Shown: one piece after another, positions 8,453 to 17,675 of the stretch
Numbering within the stretch: the stretch's first letter is position 1
How the letters are laid out: each line of letters opens with the position of its first letter
Assembly (NCBI GenBank): GCA_002709755.1
Contig: PAQN01000026.1
Span: 36,115-79,676, forward strand
DNA: 43,562 nucleotides
Direction: 5' to 3'
From: Phycisphaerae bacterium
GTDB taxonomy: Bacteria > Planctomycetota > Phycisphaerae > Phycisphaerales > SM1A02
Notes under the pieces: model-generated
Databases searched by the model: none
What the model was told of the DNA's origin: nothing
Seen by the model: the letters and a program-made list of their open reading frames with translations, nothing else
Made by a program: the position numbers and the translations under genes

Positions 8453-9457
8453 TCAGACCGGGCTTGAGGGATCCGGCCTGTAGATCTTGGTCTCGAGCGC
8501 CCAGATCTTCTCACTGAACGTCTGTCCGGGCTTGAGATTGGATCGATCCGCGGCGGACAACGCCATCGCGGTCTTCGCATCGAGATTGTCCAGCTGCGAG
8601 ACGAAGATCGCTTCGGGCGTGGACGGAAGCACGGGGGAACCGTACTCGCGTTTCCCATGATGACTGAGAATGATGTGCTCGATGCAGTGACGAAGAGGAA
8701 GCGGGAAACGTTCGCCACCGAGTGCCTGCTCGGCGACCTTGATCTTCACACCGAGCAACTGGACGCCGAAGACGATGTGGCCGACGAGATTGCCTGTCAG
8801 CGTGTAGTCGAAACCGCGCTGCCACTGTAGTTCGTACCCCTTCCCGAGATCATGCAGGAAGAGACCGATGAGAATCAGATCACGATTGAGTTCGGGATAC
8901 AACGGCAACGAGGCATCGGCGATCTTCAACAACTGCCGGGTGTGTTCGAGCAGGCCGCCGATGAACGCATGATGCAGCGCGACCGCTGCGGGAGCCTGAC
9001 GAAAACGGCGCATCAACTGCTCGTCTTCGAGGTAGCTGTCGACCAGGGCGCGGATCATGGGATCCTTGACGGAACGCATGATCCCGCACACCTCATCGAA
9101 CATGGCCTGAACGTCCTGCGTGGTGTGCGGAAGCAGGATCGCGAGATCGGCATCGTCCGGTTCGTAGGACTTGATCTCCTCGATCTTGAGCTGGATCTGA
9201 TCCTTGTAGGTCTCGGTGCACCCTGAGATCCAGGCGTAACCGGTGCGCGTGATCTCCTCGGCCGAGGCGGGATCGATGGACCAGAGACGGGCCGGTATCT
9301 CTCCGGTGGAATCACGCACCAGACACTTGAAGTACGGAGACCCGTCACGCTTGGGCGCCACTTGCGGGTTGACCAGTGAATAGGCGCCATCGACACGGGT
9401 GCCTGAAGTCATCTCCGAAATGTCGAGGTGATATCGTCCGTCCGAGTACTGAGCCAT
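8453..9457 (-). CDS. YhaM-family 3'-5' exoribonuclease (OB fold plus HD domain)
   Basis: A 334-residue protein with the YhaM/CBF1 architecture. An N-terminal OB-fold (about residues 15-100, with YFKCLVRDSTGEIPARLW) should bind nucleic acid. An HD domain follows, seen as LHHAFIGGLLEHTRQLL, LIGLFLHDLGKGYEL and IILSHHGKREYG, which supply the metal-binding His and Asp residues. The C-terminal TPEAIFVSQLDNLDAK segment is typical of the family. Members degrade RNA or single-stranded DNA from the 3' end. The ATG at 9457 has a strong AGGAGG nine bases upstream, which decides the start over a codon at 9484. It lies 33 nt behind nnrD, probably in the lysS operon. Confidence 0.85.
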   Translation of the reverse strand: MAQYSDGRYHLDISEMTSGTRVDGAYSLVNPQVAPKRDGSPYFKCLVRDSTGEIPARLWSIDPASAEEITRTGYAWISGCTETYKDQIQLKIEEIKSYEPDDADLAILLPHTTQDVQAMFDEVCGIMRSVKDPMIRALVDSYLEDEQLMRRFRQAPAAVALHHAFIGGLLEHTRQLLKIADASLPLYPELNRDLILIGLFLHDLGKGYELQWQRGFDYTLTGNLVGHIVFGVQLLGVKIKVAEQALGGERFPLPLRHCIEHIILSHHGKREYGSPVLPSTPEAIFVSQLDNLDAKTAMALSAADRSNLKPGQTFSEKIWALETKIYRPDPSSPV

Positions 9458-9490
9458 TGGGTGAGGCCTCCTGTTCGAGGACAAGTGTAC

Positions 9491-10393
9491 TCAAGAATGC
9501 GATTCGAACGCGGCGATCGCACCGGGAACGGCTTCCAGAAGCTCGCGAGAGATCAGTCGGCGAGTTCCTCTGGAATCACAGACCTCACGGGCCGCGGCGG
9601 AATGCACCCTCACCGCGATCGCCGCCGCCTGGAAGAGATCGAGACTCTCGGGAAACTGCGAGGCGAAGCCCGCGCAGAGCCCGGTGAGGACGTCACCGGA
9701 ACCGGCCGTCGCCAGCGCCGGATCGATGGTCGGTTCGACGAATGCCCGCAAGCCATCGCTGACCACGGTTTCAGCCCCCTTGAGCACCACCACCACGCCG
9801 AGTCGTGACGCCAGAGAAGCGGCGGCATCCAGACGCTCCTGATCGGTTCTGGGCGCGGGCTCGAGGCCCAGCGGTTCGGCGAGCCGCTGATACTCGCCGG
9901 GGTGCGGCGTGAGAATCGCAGGGGCGCGGAGATCCGATTGCACCGAATCGGTCATGGCGAGCACGTTCAGAGCATCGGCATCGAGCACGAGACGATGGGA
10001 TTCGCGGCCGATGAGACGCAGCACGATCTGACGCTGGGCCTCGCCCACTCCGAAACCGGGCCCGACCGCCAGAACCCGGGCCGCGCCCAACTGCTCGTCG
10101 ATGCGCGAGGCCGCTTCGGATGCGATCGGATCTCCCATGGAAGAGACCGGGAGACCGAATCCCGTCGCTTCCGGCACGAGCTCGAGGATGCTCGGCAGAA
10201 CGGGTTCGGGCGCCCCGACGATCGCGAGGCCGCAGCCGCAGCGCAGCGCCGCTTCGGCGGTGAAGGCCGGCCCGCCAACCATCATGCGCTCGCCCGCGGA
10301 ACCGCCGATGACACCGACCGAACCGAAGGTCCCCTTGTGACCACGTGATTCACGGACGGGCAGGGACACGCTGGAGATCATTTCGAGAGTCAT
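9491..10393 (-). CDS. nnrD: ADP/ATP-dependent NAD(P)H-hydrate dehydratase
   Basis: Repairs damaged NAD(P)H by dehydrating the S-hydrate, using ADP (bacterial type) or ATP. The 300-residue YjeF C-terminal-type domain has the ribokinase-like signatures HKGTFGSVGVIGGSAG near residue 19, LTPHPGEYQRLAE in the middle and GSGDVLTGLCAGFASQ near the end, where the Asp is the usual catalytic base. The N-terminal epimerase domain (NnrE) found fused in many bacteria is absent. The ATG overlaps the TGA of the transglutaminase-like gene by four bases, so translation is probably coupled. A signal peptide is not seen, consistent with a cytosolic enzyme. Confidence 0.92.
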   Translation of the reverse strand: MTLEMISSVSLPVRESRGHKGTFGSVGVIGGSAGERMMVGGPAFTAEAALRCGCGLAIVGAPEPVLPSILELVPEATGFGLPVSSMGDPIASEAASRIDEQLGAARVLAVGPGFGVGEAQRQIVLRLIGRESHRLVLDADALNVLAMTDSVQSDLRAPAILTPHPGEYQRLAEPLGLEPAPRTDQERLDAAASLASRLGVVVVLKGAETVVSDGLRAFVEPTIDPALATAGSGDVLTGLCAGFASQFPESLDLFQAAAIAVRVHSAAAREVCDSRGTRRLISRELLEAVPGAIAAFESHS

Positions 10394-11889
10394 CGGTCAT
10401 CACCTTTTTCGAGGCCGGGCTCATCCAAGACCACACCATCGACGCAGATCACCTCGACGCGCATGCGTCCCAGCAACGGAAGCATCTCCGACAGCGCACG
10501 CTCGCCGGCCCCACCATCGAGAGAACTGGTCGAGACCAGGAGATGCCCCGCATCGAATCGATTCTCGCGGGTGGCATCGAAATCCCACCAGACCCCGTCG
10601 ATCATCACCTGCGTCCACATGTGCCACGCGAACGCTCCATGCTCGAACCCCGCCGCCGGAGCATGAACAAGACCGGTGGCGACACGTGCCGGAAGACCGG
10701 CGAGCCTGAATCCCGCCGCCAGAAGGACCGCATGTTCCGTGCAGTCACCGGAACGCGAACGCAGGGTGTCGCTCGCGCTTCCGAAGGCGACGTCGAAGGT
10801 CTTGTTCGAGATCCGTCGCGCGACGGCGGTGCGAAGACGCTCGCAGGCTTCGAGCGTGGTGTCGGTCGGACTCCGCCTGAGCGTGCGGAAGAATCGCCGA
10901 ACCGAGGGGTCGTCCAGATCGATGTAGGCGGACGCGGAGAGATACGCGGGGTCGGAACGCTCGGCCTCGCTCGCCGAGGAACCGCTCGCGGCATCGATCG
11001 TGACTTCCAGAACACCTGAGCCGAGCGTCCTGACATGCTGCGCACCGGCATCCGGCAGTCCGCGGGGCGTCTCGGTCTCGAAGCGGACCCGGTAGCCCGC
11101 CGTGACCGAGTCATCGGTGCTGCCGACCATGTTGGCGACGGGCACCAGCGTCGAGTCGAGGAGTTCGGGCGGAGTCGAGTTCAGAGCCTCGAGCGCGATC
11201 TCGCGATCGACCAGTTCGATCGACATGATGCCGAGGCCCACGTCCGCGATGCTCGAGACCAGAACACCCTGGTCGGTGCGGAGCTCCTCGGAGACGATCG
11301 AGGATCCGTCGGACTCGACTCGCCAACGGCCCAGATCCAGAGTGCGACCGAGCACGTCGTGCCGTTCGGTTCCCAACCGGGTCATCTCGATGTGAAGCGT
11401 GCTCATTCCGGCGTAGGGATCGAGGGTGCGATAGCTGATGCGGGTCGCGTCCGACGAGATCCTCGCCTTGAGAAACGCACGCACTTCGGCGGGAGTCAAC
11501 CAGACACCGTCGTCATCGTTTCGTGCCGGCGAGCCGTCGGGTTCGAAGGAACGATCCCGGGGTTGGCCATCGTGAAAGTCGTAGTCATGACGCACCGGTC
11601 TCCCACCGGTCTCGACTCGAACGGTGGCCGACAACGGAGCGCCCCGACCATCCTCCTCGAAGGTGAGGGACTGACTCAGTTCGACCACCGACCCACCACG
11701 ATCGATTCGAAAGCGCTCGGAGGATTCGGTTCTGATTCGCCCGTCGTCTTCGGTCACGGTCTCATGGAGGTACCCGCAGGGGCTGTCACGAATCGAGATC
11801 CTGTACCAGAACTCCTGCTGTTGGGCGCCCGCGAAGAAGGCGGAGACCGTCGTCACCAGAGCGACGACGAGACTCAGCCCGACACTCAC
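10390..11889 (-). CDS. Exported transglutaminase-like superfamily protein
   Basis: A 499-residue protein with an N-terminal signal peptide (MSVGLSLVVALVTTVSAFFAG). Residues 25 to about 340 form a beta-rich region of unknown family. A C-terminal transglutaminase-like domain follows, with Cys383 in GDCTEHAVL, His423 in FAWHMWTQV and Asp at 436-438 in WWDFDATR. These form the expected Cys-His-Asp triad, so it is likely an active periplasmic cysteine protease, amidase or crosslinking enzyme; the substrate is unknown. The start is GTG at 11889 and overlaps the lysS stop by four bases, while the stop overlaps nnrD by four. It is therefore co-translated with housekeeping genes despite being exported. 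Confidence 0.85.
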   Translation of the reverse strand: MSVGLSLVVALVTTVSAFFAGAQQQEFWYRISIRDSPCGYLHETVTEDDGRIRTESSERFRIDRGGSVVELSQSLTFEEDGRGAPLSATVRVETGGRPVRHDYDFHDGQPRDRSFEPDGSPARNDDDGVWLTPAEVRAFLKARISSDATRISYRTLDPYAGMSTLHIEMTRLGTERHDVLGRTLDLGRWRVESDGSSIVSEELRTDQGVLVSSIADVGLGIMSIELVDREIALEALNSTPPELLDSTLVPVANMVGSTDDSVTAGYRVRFETETPRGLPDAGAQHVRTLGSGVLEVTIDAASGSSASEAERSDPAYLSASAYIDLDDPSVRRFFRTLRRSPTDTTLEACERLRTAVARRISNKTFDVAFGSASDTLRSRSGDCTEHAVLLAAGFRLAGLPARVATGLVHAPAAGFEHGAFAWHMWTQVMIDGVWWDFDATRENRFDAGHLLVSTSSLDGGAGERALSEMLPLLGRMRVEVICVDGVVLDEPGLEKGDDR

Positions 11890-13535
11890 TCCGTCACCTC
11901 GGCGGCGGAATCATCGGAGCCCATGCTCACGGGGCGCATCAGGGGAAACAGGATCACGTCCCTGATGGAGGCGCTGTCGGTGAGCAGAATCACGATGCGA
12001 TCGATGCCAAGCCCGAGTCCACCGGCCGGAGGCATGCCGACCCGCAGGGCGTCGAGGAAGTCCTCGTCGAGGGAACGAAACGTGGTTTCCTCGTCGTCGA
12101 TGCCGGAGAGTTGTTCGGTGAACTTCTCGTACTGCAGATCCGGATCGTTCAGCTCGGTGTAGGCGGGCCCGATCTCCATGCCGCCGATGAAGAGATCGAA
12201 TCGTTCCGCGAGATTCGGGTCGTCCTTGCGAGGCCGGGTCAACGGCGAGATCACACTCGGCCAGTCGAGCACGAACGTGGGCCTGGCGGGATCGATCGTG
12301 GTTTCGGCGCATTCCTCGAAGACGGCGTTCACCGCGAAGAAATGATCGAGTCTCTCGGCATTCTCGACACCGATCTCCCGAGCCTTGGCGAGCACCTTCT
12401 CACGATCGTCGGCGGGGAAACCGAGCGCCTCCTCGAAGAGTTCGAGAAACCGAACCCGTCTGAAGGGCTTGCCGTAGTCGACCATGAGCTCTCCGTAGGG
12501 AAGACGCGGAGCCTCGTCGGTTCCCAGGTCCAGTTCGCTGCCCGCTTCGAGCAGATCACCACGCCGGGCCCGTGCGAGCTCGTGGATCAACGACTCGGTC
12601 AGCTCCAGCATGGTCTCGTAGTTGCCGAAGGCCTCGTAGACCTCCATCGATGTGAACTCCGGATTGTGCGAGCGGTCGATGCCCTCGTTCCGGAAGTTGC
12701 GATTGATCTCGTAGACCCGCGGCAGACCTCCGACGAGAAGGCGCTTCAGGTAGAGCTCGGGCGCGATGCGCATGAAGAGAGGAATGTCCAGGGCATTGAG
12801 ATGCGTGGTGAAGGGTCTTGCCGCGGCGCCGCCGGCCATCGGCTGCATCATCGGAGTCTCGACCTCGAGGAAGTCACGCCCGTCCATGAAGGTCCTGATC
12901 CTCGAGACGATTTTGGACCGGGCCTTGAAGGTCTCGATCGTCTCGGGATTCGCGTACATGTCGACGTAGCGACGACGGTATCTGGCTTCCGGATCGGCGA
13001 GACCGTGGTGCTTGCCCGGAGGGGGTGCGAGACTCTTGGTCTGGATCTCGAAATGATCGGCCCACACGCAGATCTCACCGCGCTTCGTGCGGCCCATGCG
13101 TCCACCCGCGACGACGATGTCGCCGTAGTCGATCTTCTTCGCAAGCTTGAAACTGCCTGTGACGAGTTCCGATTTCGAGATGCTCAGCTGAAGGTCTCCG
13201 GTGTGATCGCGCAGGACCATGAAGACGAGCTTGCCCACGTCGCGATGCTGGACGACGCGCCCCGCCACGAGAACCTTCGCGCGATCATCGACGAGTCCGA
13301 CCGACTCATCCTCCTTGCGGGCGGCGACGGAGGCGGCGTGCGCCTCGTCCGCGGCTTCGTCGAAGAGGCCGCGTGCCTCCCGCAACGGGATCAGGCCATC
13401 GACCCGTTCACCGAAGGGATTCAATTCGAGTTCATCGCGAATCCAGGCGAGCTTCGCACGGCGAGCTGCGATCAGGGAACCCTCATCGGGTTCCGCCTGT
13501 TGATCCTGCACGTTTGGTTCGTTGGTCTGGGCCAT
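11886..13535 (-). CDS. lysS: Lysine--tRNA ligase, class II
   Basis: Charges tRNA-Lys with lysine using ATP. The 549 residues hold an N-terminal OB-fold anticodon-binding domain (KVLVAGRVVQHRDVGKLVFMVLRD, about residues 100-190) and a class II catalytic core. The core shows motif 1 around FLEVETPMMQP, motif 2 (YEINRNFRNEGIDRSHNPEF) and motif 3 (GLGLGIDRIVILLTDSASIRDV). An acidic N-terminal extension of about 50 residues precedes the core. It is the first gene of the run lysS, transglutaminase-like, nnrD, yhaM. A TACCAT box six bases before its ATG suggests a leaderless transcript. Confidence 0.96.
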   Translation of the reverse strand: MAQTNEPNVQDQQAEPDEGSLIAARRAKLAWIRDELELNPFGERVDGLIPLREARGLFDEAADEAHAASVAARKEDESVGLVDDRAKVLVAGRVVQHRDVGKLVFMVLRDHTGDLQLSISKSELVTGSFKLAKKIDYGDIVVAGGRMGRTKRGEICVWADHFEIQTKSLAPPPGKHHGLADPEARYRRRYVDMYANPETIETFKARSKIVSRIRTFMDGRDFLEVETPMMQPMAGGAAARPFTTHLNALDIPLFMRIAPELYLKRLLVGGLPRVYEINRNFRNEGIDRSHNPEFTSMEVYEAFGNYETMLELTESLIHELARARRGDLLEAGSELDLGTDEAPRLPYGELMVDYGKPFRRVRFLELFEEALGFPADDREKVLAKAREIGVENAERLDHFFAVNAVFEECAETTIDPARPTFVLDWPSVISPLTRPRKDDPNLAERFDLFIGGMEIGPAYTELNDPDLQYEKFTEQLSGIDDEETTFRSLDEDFLDALRVGMPPAGGLGLGIDRIVILLTDSASIRDVILFPLMRPVSMGSDDSAAEVTE

Positions 13536-13541
13536 GCCTCA

Positions 13542-13547
13542 ATGGTA
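13542..13547 (-). promoter_or_regulatory. Putative -10 box for lysS (leaderless-type)
   Basis: TACCAT on the minus strand ends six bases before the lysS ATG. A GAGG lies too close to the ATG to act as a Shine-Dalgarno site. No -35 box is evident. Confidence 0.4.
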
Positions 13548-13614
13548 CGTCCTCGGCACAGACGGGGGGAGAGGTCACGAAGACAAGAATGGAATCGGAC
13601 CGCCCTGACAGCCC

Positions 13615-14997
13615 CTACTCGGAGGATGTCGACGGTCGCGAGAGATCCATCAAGGATCTTCGCCCGGAGGCATCCACACGATGGATTCGCCCCTCGTCGT
13701 AGAGAAGGCCCTCGGCCTCCGACGGATCACGCCAGGCCACGTCGATCCCGATCAACTCCGGGCGATCATCGATCGGACCGATTTCATCGACCACGGTGTG
13801 ACCGACGACCACATGTTCGACATCGTGCCGCCTCAGAATGGCCCGGATCGAGTCGTCATCGGGACGGCCGCCCCAGCGCTCTGCATGCTGAGGGAAGTAG
13901 CCTCGATACCAATGCGGCCCCTGCTGATGCCAGATGAGCCCGGTGCGAAGATCGGCTCTCGCCGAAGCCGGCCAGGCGGGTGGACCGAGGCCATCACGAA
14001 TCGTGCGGTTGATCTCATCGAGTTCGATCCCCAGCCGATCGAGTTCGGGCGAATAACCTGCATGCACGAAGAGAAACGGACCGACCCGCACCACGCTGTT
14101 GTGATTTCGCAGCCAACGGCCAAGCTCGGTTCCGACGCCGTGCAGCTCGTCGTAGGAGAGACCGATCCGCTCCGTGCTGAATCGATAGTTGGGATGGATG
14201 TAGCGCAGATCCCCAGCCATGACCATGGACTCATGGTTGCCGAGGACGTAATGGACACGCCCCCCCGCCTCCCTGGCCTGTCGCTCCAGACGTCGGATGA
14301 GCCAGAGCAGTTCGGTGACTCGATCTCCACGATCGACCATGTCACCATTGAGCACCAGATGCCCGTCACCCCAGATCCAGTCGCCGGAGTCGTCCACGAC
14401 ACCGTTTCCCTCGAGAAAACCGCGAAACGTCTCGTAGTTCCCCTCGAGATCACTGACGGCGAGAATCCGTCGGGCCTCCGGACATGACGCGGAAGGCAGT
14501 TCCGCCGGGGCGCCGACCGTGATCGTGGGAACCAGTCGGCTCGGTGTCTCAAGAACGTCTCCGACGGCCAGATCCTCCAACTCGGTCCGGACCACAGAGC
14601 CGTCCAGGACGGTGACCAGAGTGGCGTCGGTGGCGTCCTTCCAGATCAGATGCGGTCCGTCCTGAACGACTTCAGGACCGTGATCGAACAGTTGCATCCG
14701 AGTGACGTGACGGGTCCCGTCACGAAGGTCGTACTGCACACGCACGAGTCGACCGGGAACCGGAAGCGGCCTCTCGGAGTTCGCAGCGCTCACCGGCAGA
14801 ACCACGGAAGAGCCGGACTCGACCACGTAGACCTCTCCACCGATGGTCCAGACGCCCGCGGCGTCGTCGCCCGCGGGTTCGAATGATTCGAGCACGCCGA
14901 CCACGTCATCGCACGTGGCCGGGGAGGTGCACACGAGACAGAGGAGACCGATCGCGGAAAGGATCCAGAGAGAGGAGTGCGGGATGATACGGGACAT
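13615..14997 (-). CDS. Exported metallophosphoesterase (Shewanella-like phosphatase type)
   Basis: A 460-residue protein with a signal peptide ending near TSPATC. A beta-rich region of about 150 residues is followed by a calcineurin-like phosphoesterase domain. Its motifs are SDLEGNYETF, LNGDMVDRGDRV, HYVLGNHESMVM, LFVHAGYSPEL and HVVVGHTVV. The first motif normally reads DxH; here it is DxE, so one metal ligand is altered. Substrates of such enzymes range from phosphoproteins to small phosphates, and none can be assigned. It has a GGAG ribosome site before ATG 14997. It is separated by 65 nt from the upstream phosphofructokinase gene and may share its transcript. Confidence 0.87.
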   Translation of the reverse strand: MSRIIPHSSLWILSAIGLLCLVCTSPATCDDVVGVLESFEPAGDDAAGVWTIGGEVYVVESGSSVVLPVSAANSERPLPVPGRLVRVQYDLRDGTRHVTRMQLFDHGPEVVQDGPHLIWKDATDATLVTVLDGSVVRTELEDLAVGDVLETPSRLVPTITVGAPAELPSASCPEARRILAVSDLEGNYETFRGFLEGNGVVDDSGDWIWGDGHLVLNGDMVDRGDRVTELLWLIRRLERQAREAGGRVHYVLGNHESMVMAGDLRYIHPNYRFSTERIGLSYDELHGVGTELGRWLRNHNSVVRVGPFLFVHAGYSPELDRLGIELDEINRTIRDGLGPPAWPASARADLRTGLIWHQQGPHWYRGYFPQHAERWGGRPDDDSIRAILRRHDVEHVVVGHTVVDEIGPIDDRPELIGIDVAWRDPSEAEGLLYDEGRIHRVDASGRRSLMDLSRPSTSSE

Positions 14998-15062
14998 GGT
15001 GGTCTCCGAGAGGGACTATGTGATCGATGCGTACGGATCCGGTGACACGGACGTTCCTGAAC

Positions 15063-16355
15063 TCAGCGCAGAACGAGAGGCGGCGGCTCGTCGTCGACCA
15101 GATACGCGAATCGCTCGCGGAACTCGTCCGACGAAACTCCCGCGGTCGAGGCGAGTCGAGCAAGCGTCTGGGTATCGGAGAAGTCGGAGCGACGCAGTCT
15201 GATCATGTAGCTTCGAGAGATCGCGTAGCGGGTGCTTGACACATCGATCATGCGAACCTGCATCCGACCGGTCGTCGAATCGATCAGTTCGTCGAGCGGA
15301 ATCGGAATGAATCGTCCGCCCTGAAGCGAGATCAGGTCGCCGGAGCCTCCCTCGAGGAGATACTTGCCCGCGCAGTACCCGAGATCACGACAGTATTCCA
15401 TGTCGCTCGGCACGGGATCGGCGCATCGAAGTTCGTACCCGATGTTCTTGGAGACGAGGGTGCAGTCGATTCCCAATGCCTGCAGACGCTCATGCACGGC
15501 ATCCTTGAGCAATGAGCCGAGGTCGACCTCGGCGAGCCTGATGTGGCCATGCTCGTCACGCTCCACGTTCTCCAGAGCCTCGAGCTCCTTCGGATCGAAG
15601 GCGAGCGCCACACCTTCGGCGACGACCGCGACACCATCACCACGACCTTCCGAACGACGCTTGATGATCGACCCGGCGAGGGTGTCCGCGAGTCGATCGA
15701 GGGACATGCCGGAGGTTTCGCATTCCTCGGGAACCACGGTGAGCGTCGCTCCGGCGGCCTTGCCTATGCCGAGTGCGAGATGACCGGCCTTGCGCCCCAT
15801 CGCGATGACCAGATACCAACGATTGGTGGTCTTCGCGTCGACCATCAGGTTCTGGACCACCTCGACGCGGACCGCCCGGGCGGTTTGATAGCCGAAGGTG
15901 TCGATCGAGGGAGGCAGGTCGAGATCGTTGTCGATGGTCTTCGGCACATGAGCGACGGAGAGAGCGCCATTCGATCGGCTGGCCAGCCGGGAACAGGAGA
16001 AGGACGTGTCGTCACCTCCGATGGTCACCAGCTTGTCGATTCCTGCGGAACGGAGATTCGAGAGAACCCGATCAAGCAGTTCATCACGTCGGGTCGGGTT
16101 CGCCCGGGATGTCCCGAGCATCGAACCCCCTCGAAAATGAATCCGTGAGACGTCCCGGATGTCGAGCTCGCGAAAGGCCTCCGCATCATGGGCATCAGCC
16201 TGCATCAATCGCTCGAATCCGTTCTGGATGCCGACCACACGGGTCCCGGAGAGCCTCGTTCGAATCGTCGCCGCGGCGATGACGGCGTTGATCCCCGGCG
16301 CGGGACCTCCGCCCACCACGATGCCAAGCGCACCTGTCTGCTGACCGTCGGCCAT
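15063..16355 (-). CDS. 6-phosphofructokinase, probably pyrophosphate-dependent
   Basis: Phosphorylates fructose 6-phosphate in glycolysis. The 430-residue product has GIVVGGGPAPGINAVI at the N-terminus, GGDDT with Asp115-Asp116, and VPKTIDNDL with Lys139 and Asp142. From family knowledge, the second Asp of GGDD and the Lys of PKTIDND mark pyrophosphate-using enzymes, while ATP enzymes have GGDG and a Gly. PPi use is therefore predicted, which would also make the step reversible. The ATG at 16353-16355 is preceded by GGAG at a good distance. The gene starts 5 nt after the aminotransferase stop, so the two form an operon. Confidence 0.88.
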   Translation of the reverse strand: MADGQQTGALGIVVGGGPAPGINAVIAAATIRTRLSGTRVVGIQNGFERLMQADAHDAEAFRELDIRDVSRIHFRGGSMLGTSRANPTRRDELLDRVLSNLRSAGIDKLVTIGGDDTSFSCSRLASRSNGALSVAHVPKTIDNDLDLPPSIDTFGYQTARAVRVEVVQNLMVDAKTTNRWYLVIAMGRKAGHLALGIGKAAGATLTVVPEECETSGMSLDRLADTLAGSIIKRRSEGRGDGVAVVAEGVALAFDPKELEALENVERDEHGHIRLAEVDLGSLLKDAVHERLQALGIDCTLVSKNIGYELRCADPVPSDMEYCRDLGYCAGKYLLEGGSGDLISLQGGRFIPIPLDELIDSTTGRMQVRMIDVSSTRYAISRSYMIRLRRSDFSDTQTLARLASTAGVSSDEFRERFAYLVDDEPPPLVLR

Positions 16356-16360
16356 CGAAC

Positions 16361-17581
16361 TCACTCCTTCTCGGCGTAGGCCGCCAGTCCGGCCTCGAGG
16401 ATCTCGACGCACCGCGAGATCACCTGCTTGTCGAGGACATAGGCCATGCGAACCTCGTTGCGTCCGAGCCCCTCGGTGCTGTAGAAGCCTCCCAGAGGGG
16501 CCATGCAGAGCGTTTCGCCATCCAGATCGAACTCACTGACGAGCCAGCTGCAGAAATCCGCGGCATCATCGACCGGCAGGGGCACGGCGATGTAGAAGGC
16601 GCCCTGCGGCGCGGGTACCGAGATGCCGATCGATTCGAGCCCGGCGACCAGAACGTCGCGGCGCTCTCGATAGGTCTCGATCACGTCCGTGAAGTACTCG
16701 GGAGGTGTCGACAACGCGGCCAAGCCGGCGAGCTGATCGACGGTGGCGGGAGAGAGACGCGCCTGAGCGAAGTGAAGAGCGGCGCGACGGACATCCTTGT
16801 TGCGAGTGACGAGACATCCGACCCGGGCGCCGCAGGCACTGTATCGCTTGGACACGGAGTCGATCACGATGGCGATGTCCTCGGCGCCGGCAACCGCGAG
16901 CATGGAAGGCGCAAGCGTTCCCGCGGGCTGGTCGTACACGAACTCGCGATAGACCTCGTCACAGATGAAGAAGATCCCGTGGCGAAGACAGATCTCGGTG
17001 ATCTTCTCGAGGTCACCGAGGGACAGGACGACACCGGTGGGATTTCCCGGCGTTGGGAGCACCAGCGCACGGGTCTTTTCGGTGATCGCGGATTCGATCA
17101 TCGCGGGATCGATCTGATAGCCATCCCGGACATGGGTGGTCACGGGTGATGCGGTCACCCCGAGCAGATGGGTGTATCCGGCATAGTTCGTGTAGTAGGG
17201 TTCGCAGACCAGGACGTCGTCGCCCGGATCCGTGACCGCGGCGATCGCGAAGAGGAGCGCCTCGGACCCCCCCACGGTGACCACGATGTCCTCGGCCGTG
17301 ATCGGCGGAAGAGAACCGACGACCTTGTCGTAGTAGTTCGAGGCGAGAGCTTCGCGGTAGGCCGGATAGCCATCGCTGGGGGAATAGGACAGAACCTTCT
17401 CGTCATAGGAGCGATAGGCGTCGATCATGCCTCTCGGAGTGGCGATGTCGGGCTGCCCGATGTTCATGAAATGGACGGTCTTCCCTGCATCGACCGCGGC
17501 ACGTGAGGCCGCTTCAAGCGCACGAATCGGCGAGGTCGGGGCGTTGAAGCCGCGAGAGGACGGGGTGATGGTGGTGGTCAT
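16361..17581 (-). CDS. Class I/II PLP-dependent aminotransferase (aspartate aminotransferase-like)
   Basis: A 406-residue fold-type I transaminase. It shows NIGQPDIATPRGM near the start, SPSDGYPAYREAL, TPGNPTGVV, ICDEVYREFVY and the PLP-binding lysine in DSVSKRYSACGARVG, plus the substrate-carboxylate Arg in NEVRMAYVL. SKRYSxCGARxG-type enzymes are annotated as aspartate-family aminotransferases, but the amino donor cannot be fixed from sequence. I chose ATG 17579-17581, which has GGAG upstream; the open frame extends further upstream but without family similarity. It heads the operon with phosphofructokinase and faces gmhB divergently across 94 nt. Confidence 0.9.
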   Translation of the reverse strand: MTTTITPSSRGFNAPTSPIRALEAASRAAVDAGKTVHFMNIGQPDIATPRGMIDAYRSYDEKVLSYSPSDGYPAYREALASNYYDKVVGSLPPITAEDIVVTVGGSEALLFAIAAVTDPGDDVLVCEPYYTNYAGYTHLLGVTASPVTTHVRDGYQIDPAMIESAITEKTRALVLPTPGNPTGVVLSLGDLEKITEICLRHGIFFICDEVYREFVYDQPAGTLAPSMLAVAGAEDIAIVIDSVSKRYSACGARVGCLVTRNKDVRRAALHFAQARLSPATVDQLAGLAALSTPPEYFTDVIETYRERRDVLVAGLESIGISVPAPQGAFYIAVPLPVDDAADFCSWLVSEFDLDGETLCMAPLGGFYSTEGLGRNEVRMAYVLDKQVISRCVEILEAGLAAYAEKE

Positions 17582-17660
17582 AGGTCTGCTCCGAAACCCG
17601 GATTGAACGTTCTGGACGTGGGATCCTATCAACGAAAAGGCCTTGGCATCGGAACGAGGG

Positions 17661-17666
17661 TATCTT
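17661..17666 (+). promoter_or_regulatory. Putative -10 box for gmhB operon (leaderless-type)
   Basis: TATCTT ends nine bases before the ATG at 17676. No Shine-Dalgarno sequence lies between them and no clear -35 box is seen. Confidence 0.4.
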
Positions 17667-17675
17667 TGCCTCACG

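Noticed and set aside
12111-13937. 608-codon open frame on the plus strand opposite lysS
   Set aside because: It is antisense to a secure lysS gene and arises from the GC-rich codon pattern; the protein has no recognisable motif.
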